Of a DNA stretch of 64,000 bases, positions 12,301 through 17,411 are shown piece by piece. The DNA comes from Pararge aegeria. Its lineage: Eukaryota; Arthropoda; Insecta; Lepidoptera; Nymphalidae. The notes beneath the pieces are model-generated. The model saw nothing but the letters and a program-made list of their open reading frames with translations. It did not search any database and had not been told where the DNA came from. The translations under genes and the position numbers were made by a program. The stretch is from contig NC_053183.1 of assembly GCF_905163445.1 (NCBI RefSeq), positions 744,001 through 808,000 of the forward strand. Reading direction: 5' to 3'. Numbering within the stretch: the stretch's first letter is position 1; each line of letters begins with the position of its first letter.

Positions 12301-15300
12301 TGACGAGCAGGTTGTTAGCATAATGATTAGCGGGTATTTATAATCGTATCGTAATCGTAACGGTGGCTGCCTTAATTTATTGTAATTACTGTTTTAAATA
12401 TAACAATGAATGTTTAGTTTCTAGACGTTTGGGTTCTATTAAGACAGCCATGATATGAAAACCTTCCTCCAGTAGGACACCTGCCACAAGCGTAACTTAT
12501 GTAGTGTGATGTTGAGTTCTTCTATACAATTATACTATTTAGATCCGTTAAATAAAACCGGCTAAAACGGCTGATAAAACACATAAGCAAATCTTGTATG
12601 TGGTTCAATTTTGTTGGGTGTCCGACAGTACGTTTTTCAGTAAAGAAGAAAAAGAAGAAGAAAAAGTCTTTATTGCACATACAAATATAAAACCAGGTTA
12701 ACAAAAAAAAAAAAAACGATAATATACATATGCACAAAGGCGGTCTTATCGCTTGAAGCGATCTCCTCCAGACAACCTTTGGTTGAAGAAACATTCAGAA
12801 GATCACACTTAAGTTCAAATAAGACTAAAAAAAATAATTAAAATCTCAGAGCACAAGTTTGGCTGTTGACAGTTGACAGTTGATATATATAGTAAAAACA
12901 TATATATTTATATATATGTATGTACATATATGTATGTATATATATTGATATTTAAAGATTTTTAATGATTTGGAATGTCTTATATCCCTTGGCAGCTCAT
13001 TCCATAAATTAACCACCTTTACCGTAAAAGAATTGCCATACGCCAATGAACGACTGGCAGGAACGTGTAACAAGCTGTCATTATTAGCTCGTACATTGCT
13101 ACCAAGAAAGGTGAATCGCTCTTTTAAATATGGTGGAGTTTGCGGATAATATAAAATGGAGTAAAGGAGAGAAAGAGCGTGTAAGTTTCTACGAGAACGA
13201 ATTGGTAGCCACTTTAATTGAGCACGATACTGAGACACATGATCAAATTTACGTATGCCGAAAATGAACCGTATACATAAGTTTTGCAGCCTCTCAAGTT
13301 TATTTAGCATGGTCTCAGATAAATCCAAATAGCAGACATCTGCATAATCCAAAATAGGCAGTAATAATGTATTAAAAGAATTTTAGTTTTAATAGGTAAA
13401 AAGTTTTTCCACCGCCCCAAGCACCGAACAGCACCAAAAATTTTGCGACTCATTTGAGAAACATGTGGTACCCAAGACATAGTATAAAGATTGGTAAAGC
13501 ATTGAAAAACGCATTTTTCTCGAACTTTGTTAAATCACTATACATACACACATATTAGATTATGAAAATTAAGCTTAACTCCGCTTAATAATGTCATTTA
13601 TAATTTCTTCAAATCTTATACTTACTCCACACAAAACAGATCTTCGGCAATGTTCCCTCTACACAAGTATCGCTCCGAAACCGTAGCATCCTCAGGAGAT
13701 GTTGACTTTACAATGAATAATTGTTTCTTAACAATTAATAATTGCATAGTTGAATAATTGTTAAGAAACAATTATTCATTGTTAAGATCGAAGATCTGTT
13801 TGGTTTGGAGTATAAGGATTGAAGAAATTACAAACTACACTATACAAATTCTCCTGCTCTTCGCGGAGTATAGCAAATTAAGCTTAATTTTCATAATATA
13901 TCATGGATTTCCACAAAGTAGCGCCTGCTTATATCCAATAAGACTTATTAGAATAGATATATTGGAGTTTACTCCTTAAAAATCGTTTTTCATATATAAG
14001 GCGCCCGGTATGAGAACAATGTGAGGAGTAAAATCTACTGATGAATGACCTCGATACGTTTTCGCTTTGCGACGTTGCATGCCCGGCATCTATGATGCGC
14101 AAACATGCAACGTCGCTTTCGTTTAATTAACTTATTTTTCCTATTTAAGTTACCAAGGAAACCGAATATTATCTAGGTAAAGGAACAAAGACATAAATGT
14201 ATAGGATGGAGTGAGATAGAAAACATTTTATTTATTTACCTATTCTAGTTACCATGGAAACTAAATAATAAACTACATTTATCCTAATAGTTCTGATACT
14301 CTACATCCACCTCAATCTCCCGTAGGCTACTTTTAAGAAGTTACACTTCCGCCGTGTGTGAATAAATTGCACAGGATTTTAAATTTACCCTTTCATATGG
14401 TATAAATCTTTACTTAGCGAAATAAACTCTTTTTGTGTATGCTTCGACAATCGTACTTAAGGAGTAAACTCCAGTCGTGCGTCGGAGCTGACACACACTT
14501 TTTTTTTTTTAATTTACTAGCATTACTCATACCCTATATAAAATTTGTACAACTGTTAAGACATAAAGTTTTTGTCAGGAAGTAATTTCCTTAGAAATAA
14601 GTACTTCTATGTACACATAGTACAGTAGTAGTAGAGCCTATTTTTTGGCAGAGCTCGTCTGTGGAAGCACTATGCTTATTGCTTGTACTCGTTATGCTCT
14701 TTTTCTGCCGCAAAGCAGTATTATTGCAATAATTTGGTCTGAACGGAGGCTTAAACCCTATGCCTCAGGTCAATGGACACAGGGCGGCACATTGTAGCAC
14801 GTGATCCTTGCGTAAAAATCTTTAGGACTTTTACGGACACGCGGATAAGTTAGTTGTGGACTTCTTCCTAGACCAGAACGCGCTTGGAGACCTCGTAGCT
14901 TTAGTTTTAAGTTTACGAATATGGTTATCGCCATCGTCTAGCTACCGTGTGCACATTTCTCATGTAATTAAATTCTCGTGTAATTAAGATGCGTATCTTA
15001 AGTGCCAACTATGGGCCTACTTGAATAAAGATATTTTTGACTTTGACTTTAACATGCCTTTGCTTAGTGTTGCCCTGTTTACGTGCATGCGGTGTTCGCC
15101 TATAAGTAGCTGAACATTTTGTCTTCATACTGTATAAGCTAGTTTAAATTGTTTTTTTGAAATGGAAAGCTGTTGGTGAACCAAATAAAATCAAGGCGCA
15201 AATGTATCGTGCGTCATTTAACACGATATGAAAAAGCTCTAGTGTGCCTTTTTATGTTATTTATTTGTTTTACTAAATAAATAAATAAGAAAGCTGTTCT

Positions 15301-17411
15301 GAAAGTGAAACTGAAAGTGTTCGGAAGGCGGCATTGAACAATTAAACATGGTTGGTTTGCAATCCAGAGTGGCGCGGAGCACGCTGCGAGGAAGACGTGG
15401 ACGAGTGCGCGGAGGGCACCGGCAGCTGCGGGCCCGGCCAGTGCGTCAACACGCCCGGTGGCTACGCGTGAGTACACACAGTACGCTGTGCTACGCTTAG
15501 CTGATCGAGCTCCTCGGTGTTTCTCTTTCTACAAAACTACTTTGGCCTTACGATTTATCGCATATAGCAGTAACTTTTTTAATGACACTCTTGACACACT
15601 TATAATAAGGACTATTATTCTGAAACAAGAGGCTCAACCTGGTCTCGAGGTGTATGCTGATAAATGGATGAAGTTCATGCGTGTGTGAGAAGTCTTAATT
15701 ATTATTATTCTATTTTAACATTTTTATTTTGCTCATATTTATAAATGTTATTCTGGAAATAAGTATTATTATATTTCATAGGGAATCACAATGTAAAAAT
15801 ATTAAATCAAAAGAGACATAATTATTTTTCCATACTAACTTATTCAAAACATTCTGTGTTTAATTGTGATACTATTGAAGATAAAAAAGCAACACGTGCA
15901 TAATACCTACTAATGTGGCAGGAGTCACTATATTTTACTTTTGCATGTGTCAGGGTTGTATCTGATTTGTTTCAGTAAAAACTATGGCAATGGTTTACTC
16001 AAAATTTTTTAGCGTTTCGGTCTCACAGATAAGTCTCAGAGACAGTAAATAATTTACTTCTGAAGTATTATTTCGGTTTTCATTTACACGTATATTATCT
16101 CGAGTGGTCTCCATACTGAGTGTCGTAACGCGTTCGCAGCTGCGAGTGTCCGGAGGGACTGTGCGGCCACGGCTGCGCGCTCGCCGACCCGTGCTACGAG
16201 ACGCCCGCGCCGCAGGCGAGCACGGAGGGCCCGGCGGAGGAGGCCGACGAGCGGCACGGGCCCTGCCAGCACGGCGGCCGCTGCCAGCAGCGCTGCGGCG
16301 CCGACGCCGCCTACGAGTGCGCGTGCGCCGCCGGCTGGGGGGGCGCCAACTGCACGCAGCAGGTGACGCCACGTTACATGTCTCTAACATTTGATTTGAA
16401 CTCGACGACTCCTAGACCGCATCAAACAAATTTGCAAATGCTAAAATGTTGATAACGGTATCGGATGGCAGTAGTGTTGTAGTTCAGCTATTATAACGTT
16501 GGTGACGCTCGCGGGCTTTTAAAACAAAATTCCATAGGTAATTCTGGACTACAAATGCATAAGTTTGCGCAATGTGTTATTAGACATTACAGCGAGGTTA
16601 CTGCATAATTGATGAACTTCTTAGTGACAAGTTGGATTGAAAGCAGTCAGCTCCGCTCTAATCTTTCGCAAGATTGAAATATTGTATGATGCTGAGTTAT
16701 TGGCAACTTCTTCCTGGTAGAATATGATTTTTGAACCGGAGACACTGGAATCTGACTAACTTGACATTTCAAAAGTGCTTATTAAGTAAGTACAGCGAAA
16801 TGGTATTAATGGGAAAATCCTCCTACCAGTCGTATAAAACTTTTTGGGTAGGTAGTGCTTCTAAGTGGCAATGGGTGCGGCACATAGCTCGGAGGACCAA
16901 TAGACTACATAAAGCGAGTCGCTAGGAGTCGGTTAAAACAAGCGGCCATTTTGGAACTTCCTACAAAAGATCTATGTCCATTCAGCTGCAGTGGACTTCA
17001 ATCAGTTGAAGTGATAGAGTTTTTGTGTATCAATGATATTGTCTCGAGTAATTCGCAATTTTCGCAAACATAGCTTAGAACACTTCCGATTAATTCAGCT
17101 TTTAAACAAAAATCGGTGAATCCGTTCCCGAGTGTCGATGCCGCAGACACGGTGCGATGAGTGTGTGTCGGCAGGGCGTGTCGGCGCAGGGCGGCGCGTT
17201 GGGCCCGGCGGCGCGCTGGGCGCTGGGCGCGGGCGGCGCGCTGGTGGCGCTGGCGCTGGGCGGCGCGGCGCTGGCGGCGCTGGCGGCGCAGGCGCGGCGC
17301 AAGCGGGCCACGCGCGGCACGTACTCGCCGTCGGGCCAGGAGTACTGCAACCCGCGCGCGGAGATGCTGGCGCACGCGCTCAAGCCCCCGCCAGAGGAGC
17401 GCCTCATCTGA
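83..17411 (+). CDS. crb: crumbs (crb), 3' part, 15 exons
   Basis: Joined exons: 83-317, 797-943, 2068-2261, 2336-2440, 3011-3151, 3600-3790, 4844-5007, 5907-5990, 6681-6796, 7254-7505, 8002-8311, 8942-9083, 15368-15467, 16140-16362, 17175-17411. All junctions are GT/AG and phase-compatible. After one leading base of a split codon the join is exactly 880 codons (879 residues plus TGA). Residue order: laminin-G (about 1-140), EGF (about 155-230), laminin-G (about 230-450), some eight EGF repeats (465-800), membrane segment (816-839), cytoplasmic tail (842-879). The tail has RRKRATRGTYSP, the FERM/aPKC-binding type juxtamembrane motif, and ends KPPPEERLI, the PDZ ligand for Stardust/PALS1 and Par-6. 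Known role: a type I receptor that specifies apical membrane and adherens junctions in epithelia. The 5' exons lie outside the window. Confidence 0.97.
318..796 (+). other. crb intron, no recognisable feature
   Basis: AT-rich intron with consensus ends. I see no repeat shared with the rest of the window and no open frame beyond exon read-through. Confidence 0.7.
797..943 (+). CDS. crb: crb exon 2: laminin-G with proline-rich insert
   Basis: Acceptor TTAG|GTG at 796/797 and donor CAG|GTCAGG at 943; phase 0 on both sides, 49 codons. It starts LYLGG, a normal laminin-G strand. It then carries a low-complexity loop rich in Pro, Ala and acidic residues (about residues 84-112), and returns to the conserved closing strand DYFKGVIQDVQ. 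The Pro/Ala/Asp loop is an expansion compared with vertebrate CRB laminin-G loops. It is encoded by GC-rich simple sequence that could vary in length between alleles. Confidence 0.92.
1385..1515. repeat. Dispersed repeat, copy 1 of 2
   Basis: Contains GTGCAGCCGGCGTTCATCGA followed by a TCACGT block. It is diverged but collinear with 9440-9665, where GTGCAGCCGGCTCCATCGAA and TCACGTCAA recur after a CGCTCT-rich stretch. Unclassified. Confidence 0.4.
1611..1888 (-). mobile_element. Non-LTR retrotransposon 3' end (hairpin family)
   Basis: On the - strand the element reads towards lower coordinates. It carries the conserved 3' hairpin (1709-1724, ATCGCT/AGCGAT), then GGCCGCC, an AATAAAAG signal, and ends in a (CATT)n tail (1611-1629 on +). 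It is 5'-truncated and non-coding. It interrupts an older dispersed repeat: the flanks CGTAACAAT and AGGAAGATC are contiguous in the related copy at 27828-27850. Confidence 0.65.
1889..2043. repeat. Dispersed repeat abutting crb exon 3
   Basis: Related to 7735-7920 and 27515-27860. Shared blocks are AGGAAGATCTTCC, GAGCGGGTGATCGTGCTCGG, and a GGCGNCATCTAG / GGAGACCGCTA end. It ends only about 25 bp before the exon 3 acceptor, so the branch-point region is repeat-derived. Unclassified family. Confidence 0.55.
2068..2261 (+). CDS. crb: crb exon 3: laminin-G end and start of EGF
   Basis: Acceptor GGCAG|GTG at 2067/2068. The donor is AC|GTACGT at 2261 (phase 2), chosen because the split Thr codon then restores the EGF pattern NDYT-C-A-C with the next exon. 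VSNGLDVAVVQFFPLQ closes the laminin-G domain. DVCASQPCLNNATCALTWNDYT begins an EGF repeat. The intron just upstream is almost wholly transposon-derived: a dispersed repeat ends about 25 bp before the acceptor. Confidence 0.93.
2336..2440 (+). CDS. crb: crb exon 4: EGF repeat
   Basis: Acceptor TGCGCAG|GTGCG at 2335/2336 and donor GAGG|GTAAGC at 2440; phase 2 in, phase 2 out. It reads CACPRGYKGKQCGEVEFC, followed by QLQGCPLNSHCRNLDRG. It completes one EGF repeat and adds Cys residues of a second Cys-rich unit leading into the next laminin-G domain. The preceding intron is only 74 bp. Confidence 0.93.
2441..3010 (+). other. crb intron, no recognisable feature
   Basis: AT-rich sequence; nothing recognised. 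The ATG at 2880 simply runs into exon 5 through the acceptor in another frame. Confidence 0.65.
3011..3151 (+). CDS. crb: crb exon 5: start of second laminin-G
   Basis: Acceptor CGCAG|GTACGAG at 3010/3011 and donor ACAG|GTACGAAAG at 3151; phase 2 in and out. Residues YECVSNATFDGLNTTLSYRL open the laminin-G domain, and LPDSLTITYR leads into the next strand. The donor itself begins a degenerate copy of the exon's own 5' end (see the separate entry at 3152-3203). Confidence 0.94.
3152..3203 (+). repeat. Degenerate copy of crb exon 5 start
   Basis: Directly after the exon 5 donor, the intron reads in frame YESVSNATLDS. This matches the exon's opening YECVSNATFDG, and the DNA similarity starts at the shared AGGTACGA. 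About 35 bp are clearly alike; then the frame reaches a stop (TAG, 3201-3203). The copy lost the EGF-pattern cysteine (TGC to AGC). It looks like a partial tandem exon duplication, or alternatively a trace of intron sliding. Nothing shows that it is spliced. Confidence 0.6.
3600..3790 (+). CDS. crb: crb exon 6: laminin-G core
   Basis: Acceptor TTAG|GAGC at 3599/3600 and donor CACGG|GTACGT at 3790; phase 2 in, phase 1 out. The split Arg gives ITYR-SKVGGTLFRAEAEG, the conserved laminin-G strand order; QVGVQWRLRG and RWATLRLVLADGRITG follow. The upstream ATG at 3592 lies before the acceptor and is not coding. Confidence 0.94.
3791..4843 (+). other. crb intron, no recognisable feature
   Basis: About 1 kb of AT-rich intron; I found no paralogous block elsewhere in the window and no supported open frame. 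Confidence 0.6.
4844..5007 (+). CDS. crb: crb exon 7: laminin-G
   Basis: Acceptor CTACAG|GC at 4843/4844 and donor CCCT|GTGAGT at 5007; phase 1 in, phase 0 out. It reads SFVDADGQEEVGLSDDID, then WQKLVTEGTITLGGVRPPG, ending in a Thr-rich ATADTTTP stretch. EGTITLGG is the usual laminin-G strand before the domain's closing Cys. Confidence 0.92.
5395..5800 (+). mobile_element. LINE 3' end with reverse transcriptase C-terminal remnant
   Basis: The open frame 5464-5661 encodes KIYNKIPEHIKEKESINLFT followed by KSLKHYLLEKAYY. This is the C-terminal motif found after the reverse transcriptase domain in CR1/Jockey-type LINEs (N-x-LP--IK---I--FK---K--LL--AYY). A non-coding 3' tail ends in AATAAATAAATA (about 5780-5792). 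It is 5'-truncated and lies in the intron between crb exons 7 and 8; not a host gene. Confidence 0.7.
5907..5990 (+). CDS. crb: crb exon 8: short acidic laminin-G insert
   Basis: Acceptor TTCTAG|ATG at 5906/5907 and donor CAAA|GTGAGC at 5990; 28 codons, phase 0 on both sides. It reads MENSTDPSVLEYSEDELIDD, then NLAGEYFK, which leads into GCLGAVHVG of the next exon. Because it is symmetric and small, it could be skipped without a frameshift. The Met at its start is internal. Confidence 0.88.
6155..6412 (+). mobile_element. tRNA-headed SINE (family S1)
   Basis: The head GGCGCAACGGTGAGCGCTGT plus GGTAGGAGGTTCC resembles tRNA A and B boxes. The body has GGCCGTGGCTAGTA, GCCGCTAAGTGATTTAGTG, TTAGACTGCATCATTACTTC and CAAGGGCTAACTTGTAGCGG before an A-rich tail. 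At least six more copies are in the window (40093, 45955, 46873, 52430, 54340, 57240). Confidence 0.7.
6681..6796 (+). CDS. crb: crb exon 9: laminin-G closing strand
   Basis: Acceptor CTCGCAG|GGC at 6680/6681 and donor CAT|GTGAGC at 6796; phase 0 in, phase 2 out. GCLGAVHVGSLLLPFF is the characteristic C-terminal laminin-G motif with its disulfide cysteine. TEQVLFVGAAAALLASQPHY follows. Confidence 0.93.
6797..7253 (+). other. crb intron, no recognisable feature
   Basis: Short AT-rich intron before exon 10; nothing recognised. Confidence 0.6.
7254..7505 (+). CDS. crb: crb exon 10: two EGF repeats
   Basis: Acceptor GGCAG|GTCGG at 7253/7254 and donor AGTT|GTGAGT at 7505; phase 2 in and out. EGF repeats begin at CVEAQCERGARCEDVRNSYA and DVDECADHRCRHGATCRDGV. 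The DVDEC motif is the calcium-binding EGF signature. Codons are almost all G/C-ending, so the opposite strand and other frames also give long open frames; those are shadows. Confidence 0.95.
7735..7920. repeat. Dispersed repeat related to 1889-2043 and 27515-27860
   Basis: Contains GCGGTCTCCACATTACTAAA, CTAGATGGCGCC, GATCACCCGCTCGGAGATCTT and TTGTTACGGTCGAGCACATG. This is the reverse complement order of the copy beside exon 3. It lies about 80 bp upstream of crb exon 11. Confidence 0.55.
8002..8311 (+). CDS. crb: crb exon 11: EGF repeats
   Basis: Acceptor CCGCAG|C at 8001/8002 and donor CTGCAG|GTACGC at 8311; phase 2 in, phase 0 out, 103 full codons. Three EGF units follow in order: DIDECASAPCENGGTCW, VRTCAHRPCAPHATCADV, FCDVTPCLNGQCNSELQ. 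The first is of the calcium-binding type. Confidence 0.95.
8312..8941 (+). other. crb intron, no recognisable feature
   Basis: Very AT-rich intron between exons 11 and 12, without recognisable repeat or open frame. Confidence 0.6.
8942..9083 (+). CDS. crb: crb exon 12: EGF repeat
   Basis: Acceptor CCGCAG|GCG at 8941/8942 and donor CCCG|GTGAGC at 9083; phase 0 in, phase 1 out. It reads APECACAPGWSGRLCGEARD, then ECAGAAACLHGGRCVPARRP, ending PECACPP. The following intron is 6.3 kb, the longest in this part of crb. Confidence 0.94.
9440..9665. repeat. Dispersed repeat, copy 2 of 2
   Basis: Partner of 1385-1515: TTTGTCGCTCGTTCCGCGCT, then GTGCGTGCAGCCGGCTCCAT and TCACGTCAAAA. Moderately GC-rich within an AT-rich intron. 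Short open frames on both strands here are fortuitous. Confidence 0.4.
9666..10594 (+). other. AT-rich intronic sequence, nothing recognised
   Basis: Start of the 6.3-kb crb intron. It has many A/T homopolymer runs and no paralogue or supported frame seen. Confidence 0.5.
10595..10856 (-). mobile_element. tRNA-headed SINE (family S3)
   Basis: Read on the - strand, the head GGCGCAGTGGGCAGCGACCC and GGGTTCGATTCCCACTACTG are clear A- and B-box motifs. The body AAAATGTTTGTGTG...CATGAATGTTTTTC follows, then GACGACTTATCAATA on the + strand. Copies: 41895-42110 (-) and a 5'-truncated one at 29252-29395 (+). Confidence 0.75.
11350..11450 (+). mobile_element. LINE 3' fragment (CCGGCTAAGTTTG family)
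   Basis: CCGGCTAAGTTTGTTGTGGG, a TTCTTCTTA block, ACCAGG, and GTTATCACCATC at the end. Related to 14840-15055, 27370-27445 and 46025-46222, where two copies continue to a GACTTTGACTTT 3' end. Partial here. Confidence 0.5.
11700..11985 (+). promoter_or_regulatory. Candidate internal crb promoter / 5' leader
   Basis: Inferred only from its place just upstream of the signal-peptide exon. It is less AT-rich than its surroundings and apparently unique in the window. It holds TGACGTCG (11731-11738 approx.) and a perfect 11-bp inverted repeat, CACTGGCATTG (11803-11813) and CAATGCCAGTG (11898-11908). No TATA box is placed convincingly. Confidence 0.3.
11986..12037 (+). CDS. crb: Candidate alternative first exon: signal peptide of a short crb isoform
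   Basis: Inside the 6.3-kb intron, an ATG in good context (ATCAAAATG) opens MRENIWIVVFLFALCVL, a textbook signal peptide. After 17 codons and one base comes CTGG|GTATGT, a strong donor. An in-frame TAA at 11968-11970 closes the frame upstream, so this is a true 5' end rather than a read-through. The phase-1 donor fits the next crb acceptor at 15368. Joined to exons 13-15 it predicts 203 residues: signal peptide, two EGF repeats, membrane segment and the full conserved tail. This is inferred from sequence; another downstream partner cannot be excluded. Confidence 0.6.
12632..13400 (-). mobile_element. 5'-truncated non-LTR retrotransposon with RT remnant (hairpin family)
   Basis: On the - strand an open frame (13352 to 12846) encodes LDLSETMLNKLERLQNLCIR, LKWLPIRSRRNLHALSLLYS, then NLWNELPRDIR. 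This is the C-terminal region of CR1/Jockey-type LINE reverse transcriptase. It is followed by a 3' UTR with the family hairpin (12748-12762, ATCGCTTGAAGCGAT), GCAATAAAG, and a (TTCTTC)n tail. No start codon of a full element; the upstream part is missing. It shares its 3' end with 1611, 42650, 47395 and 51840. Confidence 0.8.
13553..13905. mobile_element. Foldback MITE, copy 1 (inverted-repeat element)
   Basis: The outer arms are inverted: ATTATGAAAATTAAGCTTAA at the left and TTAAGCTTAATTTTCATAAT at the right. Next come ATTTCTTCAA...CCTTATAC and its complement, then CAGATCTTCG and CGAAGATCTG. A perfect 28-bp inner stem (13710-13737 with 13755-13782) has a 17-nt loop. A second copy is at 52986-53328. 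No coding capacity. Confidence 0.7.
13963..14505. mobile_element. MITE with GGAGTTTACTCCTTAA terminal repeats, copy 1
   Basis: Starts GGAGTTTACTCCTTAA (13963-13978) and ends with its exact complement TTAAGGAGTAAACTCC (about 14458-14473). Homology to the second copy continues through CAGTCGTGCGTCGGAGCTGA to a T-run. It is nearly full-length collinear, in opposite orientation, with 61275-61800. Internal landmarks include GGCGCCCGGTATGAGAA, GCGACGTTGCATG and TCCCGTAGGCTACTTTTAAG. It starts about 60 bp after the foldback MITE, so the two abut. Confidence 0.7.
14840..15055 (+). mobile_element. LINE 3' end (GACTTTGACTTT tail)
   Basis: Contains TAGTTGTGGACTTCTTCCTAG, GTTTACGAATATGGTTATCG, TATGGGCCTACTTGAATAAA, and ends in TTTTTGACTTTGACTTT. 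This is the usual terminus of a widespread lepidopteran LINE (family knowledge). Collinear with 46025-46222. Confidence 0.6.
15368..15467 (+). CDS. crb: crb exon 13: EGF repeat
   Basis: Acceptor AATCCAG|AG at 15367/15368 and donor TACGC|GTGAGT at 15467; phase 1 in, phase 2 out. It reads WRGARCEEDVDECAEGTGSC, then GPGQCVNTPGGY, with a calcium-binding DVDEC signature. Its phase-1 acceptor is compatible both with exon 12 and with the intronic signal-peptide exon at 11986. Confidence 0.93.
15770..16100 (+). repeat. Dispersed repeat R, copy next to crb exon 14
   Basis: Shares TTTCATAGGGAATCAC, TGTAAAAATATTAAATCAAA, TTGTATCTGATTTGTTTCAG, AAAACTATGGCAATGGTTTA and TATTATTTCGGTTTTCATTT with 28635-28900 (-), 43790-43985 (+) and 56655-56935 (+). 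Non-coding, unclassified. Confidence 0.6.
16140..16362 (+). CDS. crb: crb exon 14: membrane-proximal EGF repeats
   Basis: Acceptor TTCGCAG|C at 16139/16140 and donor CAGCAG|GTGACG at 16362; phase 2 in, phase 0 out. It reads CECPEGLCGHGCALADPCYE, then an acidic low-complexity linker (EGPAEEADE), then GPCQHGGRCQQRCGADAAYE. A dispersed repeat shared with three other sites in the window ends about 40 bp before the acceptor. Confidence 0.94.
16830..17026 (+). mobile_element. RTE-type LINE 3' end remnant
   Basis: The + frame reads SKWQWVRHIARRTN, the W-x-GHIARR motif near the C-terminus of RTE-clade reverse transcriptase. About 100 bp on is CTATGTCCATTCAGCTGCAG, then GGACTTCAATCAGTTGAAGTG, the usual RTE 3' end. 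It lies in the last crb intron and has frameshifts; not functional. Confidence 0.6.
17175..17411 (+). CDS. crb: crb last exon: membrane segment and cytoplasmic tail
   Basis: Acceptor GTCGGCAG|GGC at 17174/17175; stop TGA at 17409-17411. A hydrophobic stretch made almost only of Ala, Gly, Leu and Val (residues 816-839) is followed by RRKRATRGTYSPSGQEYCNP and, after a short spacer, KPPPEERLI. In the Crumbs family the Tyr/Pro pair of GTYSP binds FERM proteins (Moesin, Yurt). The adjoining Thr residues are aPKC sites, and ERLI binds the Stardust/PALS1 PDZ domain. The spacer between the two motifs is one residue longer than I recall for Drosophila. Confidence 0.97.
   Translation, partial: GVSAQGGALGPAARWALGAGGALVALALGGAALAALAAQARRKRATRGTYSPSGQEYCNPRAEMLAHALKPPPEERLI

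Noticed and set aside
12846..13352. 168-codon - strand frame as a host gene
   Set aside because: Reverse transcriptase C-terminal motifs and an adjacent LINE 3' end show it is a truncated retrotransposon.
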